DNA of 64,000 bases, taken from positions 1,121,001 to 1,185,000 of the forward strand of contig NZ_VISI01000002.1 in the NCBI RefSeq assembly GCF_007827365.1, read 5' to 3'. The first letter of the stretch is position 1, and every line of letters begins with the position of its first letter. Position numbers and translations under genes: made by a program. Positions 60,264-64,000 of this stretch are shown piece by piece. The notes below the pieces were generated by a model. The model ran no database searches, was not told the DNA's origin, and saw nothing but the letters and a program-made list of their open reading frames with translations. The stretch comes from Olleya sp. Hel_I_94. Its GTDB lineage: Bacteria > Bacteroidota > Bacteroidia > Flavobacteriales > Flavobacteriaceae.

Positions 60264-60929
60264 TCATAACCCAACATTTAAATAGTTATACAATCCCATT
60301 AAAATGGCCAATGCCATTGCTCTTATATTTTTGGGCTTTAAAAAATAATCTGCTTCATCGGTGCTCGAAATAAAGCCCATTTCGATGAGTATAGCAGGGC
60401 GAATTTCGATATTTTCACGTAGCACTTGAAAATTTGCGAATCGAACTGCTCGTTTTTTAAAGTCCAATTTCAGAGTGCTTTCTTCCAAAATGGACAATCC
60501 CATTCCGATAGATTTCTTTATAAGTACTTCTTCATCGTTGGTATTATGCACGTAAATGTCCATTCCTTTTGCCGATGTGTTAGAGGCATTGCAATGTAAC
60601 GATACAAACACATCAGCCTTTAAGCTTTCAGCTAATCGACTTCTATCGGATAAAGAAATTAAAGTGTCCATATATCTGGTCGAATACATATCAAACTCGT
60701 TATTTAAGAGGGTTTCATTTAGCCTTATAATCTCTTTGGCAATACTTAACGATACATCCTTTTCTTGAATACTATTTGTACCGATTGCACCAGTATCTTT
60801 TCCACCGTGTCCAGGGTCGATGATAATGACTTTTTGTTGACCGAAAATCACACAGAATTGTAGCATCAAAATCACAAAACTGACGTTTTTGGGCGTTACC
60901 CACTTCCAAAATTTTAGAGTTATCAACAT
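60264..60929 (-). CDS. N-acetylmuramoyl-L-alanine amidase
   Basis: A 221-residue exported cell-wall amidase of the Amidase_3 (AmiC-like) family. Zinc ligands are seen in DPGHGGKDTGA, the Glu of the following helix, SLHCNAS and the catalytic Glu in ILIEMGF. Near the start, after a basic stretch, is a hydrophobic segment (FVILMLQFCVIFGQ) that acts as a signal or anchor. The ATG at 60929 is chosen over a TTG at 60941. It opens the peptidoglycan for the conjugation pore; it lies beside the tra genes but is divergent from them. Confidence 0.87.
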   Translation of the reverse strand: MLITLKFWKWVTPKNVSFVILMLQFCVIFGQQKVIIIDPGHGGKDTGAIGTNSIQEKDVSLSIAKEIIRLNETLLNNEFDMYSTRYMDTLISLSDRSRLAESLKADVFVSLHCNASNTSAKGMDIYVHNTNDEEVLIKKSIGMGLSILEESTLKLDFKKRAVRFANFQVLRENIEIRPAILIEMGFISSTDEADYFLKPKNIRAMALAILMGLYNYLNVGL

Positions 60930-61095
60930 CGCACTTTTCAATTTTCATAAAATTTGATACCAATTCGCATCAAATAAAAACAATTGACATCAAAACTTAT
61001 TTTATTCACAATTTACTGATTATCAGTTCTTTGTATTGCAATATACACTATTTTTCAAATATCAAAATTGACGTAAAATCTAAATCACTTTGATT

Positions 61096-61383
61096 ATGAA
61101 AAAATCACATTATGTAACCATCTTATCATTACTTATTTCAAGTACAACTTTTGCACAAATTGGAGGTATCGAAGATTCCGTAAACGATGTTTCTGATACT
61201 ATCCGAACCATTTTCCCCATTATTTTGGGCGTTATCTTTTTAATTGGATTCCTATTTAATGCTGGACATTTCTTTGGCGAAAATGCCGATTTAAAAAAAG
61301 GGATTACCCGCGTACTGGTCTTTGTATTGATTGCGGGAGCAGTCGTGGGCATCTTTACGTACCTCATTAGCATCGTAGTGTAA
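61096..61383 (+). CDS. traE: TraE-type conjugative transposon protein (DUF4134)
   Basis: A 95-residue membrane protein with a signal or first helix (ILSLLISSTTFAQ) and two transmembrane helices (FPIILGVIFLIGFLFNAGHF and GITRVLVFVLIAGAVVGIFT). This matches TraE/DUF4134 of CTnDOT-like elements, a small VirB2/3-like component of the mating channel. It overlaps traF by one base (TAATG). The ATG at 61096 is the first ATG in the frame. Confidence 0.85.
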   Translation: MKKSHYVTILSLLISSTTFAQIGGIEDSVNDVSDTIRTIFPIILGVIFLIGFLFNAGHFFGENADLKKGITRVLVFVLIAGAVVGIFTYLISIVV

Positions 61384-61667
61384 TGAAACGATTCGAGGTC
61401 TATAAAAACATACGCAAGCGAGCCGTGATTATGGGTCTGCCCATATCATTGTTCGCTTTAATGATGACCGTTGTTATCGGTTCATTGCTGTTCATCATCT
61501 TTTCGTTCAGCTTTACTGTTATCATTTCAGTATTTCTATTGAACGGTGCACTGTATATCGTATTGACTCACATTACCAAAAACCCTGCATTGATGCACAT
61601 CAAAAAGGTATTCCCACAAACAATTAGTAACAAAAAAGGAAGTCGTCTGTACTATGAAGAAAATTAA
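61383..61667 (+). CDS. traF: TraF-type conjugative transposon protein (DUF4133)
   Basis: A 94-residue VirB3-like membrane protein (DUF4133) with two transmembrane helices and a basic N-terminus (KRFEVYKNIRKRAVIMGLPI). Its end overlaps traG by 14 bp. In this family TraF lies between TraE and the TraG ATPase, as here, and is part of the inner-membrane complex of the type IV secretion-like mating apparatus. Confidence 0.85.
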   Translation: MKRFEVYKNIRKRAVIMGLPISLFALMMTVVIGSLLFIIFSFSFTVIISVFLLNGALYIVLTHITKNPALMHIKKVFPQTISNKKGSRLYYEEN

Positions 61668-64000
61668 CCTATCGGCATATCATCCTATTTTGGATATTCA
61701 AGACCATATCGTGTTCGCTAATAACGGCAATGTGGTATTGGGCTATCAAGTGGACAATCCTGAAATCTATTCCCTCGCGGAAAAAGATTTTGAGGATATT
61801 CACGGTTCGTGGTTTCAAGCGTTTAAATCATTGCCTATTGCCACGGTTATCCACAAACAGGACATCTATCAGAAAGCTGAATATTTGGCGGAAGAACTTC
61901 CGAACAAAAGCTTTTTGCAACGTGCCACACACGATTATTTTAAAGGTCGGGAATTCATTAAACATTCTTCTTACCTATTCTTTATACTTCCGCACAACAA
62001 AGCTTTGAACGCACCGAAGTTTACCAACCCATTCCGCAAGGTCGAAAAGGGTATTCATAAGCAAATGGACCATAACGTTCAGGAATTTATTGCTTCTGTT
62101 AACGATGCCGTTTCCTTTGTAAATAACAGCCGGAAAGTGTCATTGATACCTTTGGGTATCGATAAAGTCTTGTCATTGACCAATGCTTATTTTAATGGAT
62201 TCAACGAAGGATTTGATACCGACATTCTATTGAAAAAAGCGAATATTGAAATTGGCGACCATCATTTTGATGTGCTGGCCATCAATAGCGAATTGTGTTA
62301 TGGCGATGTGGTTCAGAGTAGCAAGACCAATGATAAATTTACTTCGGACGACTTTGTATTCCACCAAGGATTTATTGACGGATTAGGGTTGAATCTCAAT
62401 GAAAATCATATTGTCAACCAAATCATTTATTTGGATGATAAGCACAAATGGCGAAAGCTGTTGGACAAGAAAATTGAAGAACTCAAAAAGAGTTCCAATT
62501 TTGAAACACAGAACAAAGTCATCTTAAAGAAGATTGAAGACATTGTTACCAAAATCAATGAGGACGATAGTTCAAGAATTATTAGGGGTCATCTAAATAT
62601 TATATTCTGGGATAAAGATGAAGCACAATTAGAAAGAATTGCTTCCAAAATAAAAACCGAATTCAAAGAATTGGATATAGTGCCTTATTATCCAAAAGGC
62701 GAAGAACGCAAGCAATATTTCTTAAACTCATATTGCTGTTTTACTTCCAATTTTTCTAATGAGGATTTATACGTAACCGATTTAAAACACGCTCTTTGCC
62801 TGTACATTAACAATACCAACTATCAGTCAGATGCCACAGGTGTCATCTTTAATGACAGACAACATAACATTCCTGTACTTAAAGATGTCTGGGATGAAAA
62901 GAAGAAACGCATCAAGGCAAGGAACTTTGCCATTTTCGCACCTACTGGAGAGGGAAAATCTTTTTTGGCAAACAATATTCTACGCCAATATTTTGAACAA
63001 AATGTTCGATTGGTCATTATTGATTTAGGTGGTTCATATTCAAAATTTGCCAAGCTCTATCCAGACGACCATATCATCCTTCGCTATGAACAGGGAAAAA
63101 ATTTGGGTATCAATCCATTCTATATCTCTGATGTCAATGATTTGACACCAGAGCGATTGGAAGATTTGGCAATCTTCCTTTTAGAGCTCTTGGCTTCGGG
63201 CAAAGCAACGACTAAAGCTGAAGAAGTGGCGGTCAAAAAAGTACTTCGGTACTACTATCTACAAAATGTGGGTGGTACACATTCTTTGGAAAATTTATAC
63301 CAGTTCGTTGATACAAAAAAAGACACCTTTTTAGAAGAACTACATATTCAAGAGCAACATTTCAACATCTACGATTTTCTGCACATTCTCTCTGAATATG
63401 TGGATGATGGCTTGTACAGCTTCCTGTTCAATGTAAGTGAAGACCAGACCTATAAAATTGAGGATAAAAGACTGATTGTTTTTGAACTTGATGAAGTAAA
63501 GGACAATAAGGAAATCCTTTCCGTAATGTTGAAGCTGATTAAATCTGCCATTCAAAGAACCATTTGGAGAAATAAAGCCGAGAGGGGAATCATCCTATTC
63601 GACGAGTTTGCCAAACAGCTCAAATTTGGAAATGTACTCGAAAGTGTAGAATTCTATTATCAAGCCATTAGAAAACAAAATGGAGCGATTGGGATTATAC
63701 TGCAATCCATTAACCAATTGCCCAACAATTCCACATCGGCGAGTATTCTTGAAAACACCCAAGTAATTTACAGCCTTCGTAATGAAAAAGGCTATGCCGA
63801 ATTAAAAAACAGGCTCAACCTTACCAGTCACGATTTAAACCAGTTAAAATCCATTCGTAACAACCTTACAGGAACACGAAAATATACCGAAATGTTCATC
63901 AAAATCGGAAAGGAAAGCAACATTTTCCGATTGGAAGTACCGCCCGAAGTCTTTGCTGCTTACCTCACGGATGGCAAAGAAAACGAAGACATTATGAAAC
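61654..64000 (+). CDS. traG: TraG conjugative transposon ATPase, 3' end cut by window edge
   Basis: The first 782 codons of a VirB4-like mating-channel ATPase (TraG of CTnDOT-type elements); the frame is open at the window end. The start (MKKINLSAYHPILDI) is typical, Walker A is APTGEGKSF (residues about 429-437), and a later motif IILFDEFAKQLKFG is Walker B. It begins 14 bp inside traF, so the two are coupled. The rest of the tra operon must lie to the right. Confidence 0.92.
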   Translation, partial: MKKINLSAYHPILDIQDHIVFANNGNVVLGYQVDNPEIYSLAEKDFEDIHGSWFQAFKSLPIATVIHKQDIYQKAEYLAEELPNKSFLQRATHDYFKGREFIKHSSYLFFILPHNKALNAPKFTNPFRKVEKGIHKQMDHNVQEFIASVNDAVSFVNNSRKVSLIPLGIDKVLSLTNAYFNGFNEGFDTDILLKKANIEIGDHHFDVLAINSELCYGDVVQSSKTNDKFTSDDFVFHQGFIDGLGLNLNENHIVNQIIYLDDKHKWRKLLDKKIEELKKSSNFETQNKVILKKIEDIVTKINEDDSSRIIRGHLNIIFWDKDEAQLERIASKIKTEFKELDIVPYYPKGEERKQYFLNSYCCFTSNFSNEDLYVTDLKHALCLYINNTNYQSDATGVIFNDRQHNIPVLKDVWDEKKKRIKARNFAIFAPTGEGKSFLANNILRQYFEQNVRLVIIDLGGSYSKFAKLYPDDHIILRYEQGKNLGINPFYISDVNDLTPERLEDLAIFLLELLASGKATTKAEEVAVKKVLRYYYLQNVGGTHSLENLYQFVDTKKDTFLEELHIQEQHFNIYDFLHILSEYVDDGLYSFLFNVSEDQTYKIEDKRLIVFELDEVKDNKEILSVMLKLIKSAIQRTIWRNKAERGIILFDEFAKQLKFGNVLESVEFYYQAIRKQNGAIGIILQSINQLPNNSTSASILENTQVIYSLRNEKGYAELKNRLNLTSHDLNQLKSIRNNLTGTRKYTEMFIKIGKESNIFRLEVPPEVFAAYLTDGKENEDIMK

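Larger units (their letters stand above)
27993..64000. mobile_element. Integrative conjugative element (left part; right end outside window)
   Basis: From the tRNA remnant to the window end, genes change to a Bacteroidota ICE backbone: DUF932, SSB, BfmA, MobB relaxase, VirD4-type coupling protein, RteC, amidase, TraE, TraF and TraG. By eye, many of its genes have higher GC than the chromosome to the left. Two cargo regions interrupt the backbone: metal efflux (about 35.1-51.0 kb) and an OLD/UvrD defence-like island (54.5-60.2 kb). No integrase, traI-traQ or right attachment site is in view. Confidence 0.85.

Noticed and set aside
1..64000. A CRISPR array or a complete integrase gene
   Set aside because: I found no regularly spaced short repeats of CRISPR type, and no tyrosine or serine recombinase signature in any frame within the window.

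Overview
The window is from a low-GC Bacteroidota genome, most likely a marine-type Flavobacteriaceae; the Olleya/Lacinutrix/Winogradskyella area is a guess. The evidence is TAnnTTTG promoter boxes, weak ribosome binding sites, DUF2807, PspC/PadR and BLUF genes, an MbnP/MbnH pair, and a BfmA/MobB/TraG-type conjugative element. There are two parts: ordinary chromosome (1 to about 27992) and the left part of an integrative conjugative element (ICE, about 27993 to beyond 64000).

Chromosome. The left edge cuts an ECF sigma factor followed by two membrane proteins. Next come lipid, NUDIX, cyclophilin, M3 peptidase and small-transporter genes (1.5-7.4 kb), then OmpA, DUF2141 and a PixD-type BLUF photoreceptor (7.6-10 kb). 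A divergent dps/oxyR pair (10.8-12.3 kb) shares a region with an OxyR-like site. A minus-strand copper/MbnP operon (12.3-15.7 kb) holds an outer-membrane protein, the diheme enzyme MbnH, the lipoprotein MbnP and a Cys-rich small protein. Further right are AIM24, DUF4442, PadR-PspC, DUF2807, trxB, a stress cassette (YtxH, holin-like, hemerythrin, topoisomerase IB, DUF1328) and a succinate-semialdehyde dehydrogenase.

ICE. The boundary is a 19-base copy of the 3' end of a tRNA (probably tRNA-Pro, minus strand) directly beside a terminator. No integrase is in view; it and the intact tRNA should lie to the right. The backbone runs: small conserved genes, DUF932, SSB, DUF6876, a hairpin-rich oriT candidate, BfmA, MobB relaxase and the coupling protein (28.5-35.1 kb). 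It resumes with RteC, an HTH protein, a TTG-start DNA-binding-type protein and a DnaC-like ATPase (51.1-53.9 kb), then a cell-wall amidase and traE, traF and traG (60.3-64 kb, traG cut by the edge).

Cargo 1 (35.1-51.0 kb) is a metal-efflux region. It has a secreted His/Cys-rich peptide, a CzcA-type RND pump fused to its own outer-membrane channel, a His-rich adaptor, a PII-like regulator, and two partly duplicated modules. Each module holds a Fur-family regulator, a SpoIIAA-like protein and a P1B ATPase (one P1B-4 with SPC, one P1B-2 with CPC), with a permease and small proteins between. One small gene carries an in-frame TGA.

Cargo 2 (54.5-60.2 kb) is the best candidate for a novel system: an OLD-family ATPase/TOPRIM nuclease overlapping a UvrD-like helicase (Gabija GajA/GajB architecture), followed by an unrecognised protein with a PD-(D/E)XK-like nuclease core. 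A terminator-like hairpin sits just before the first gene.
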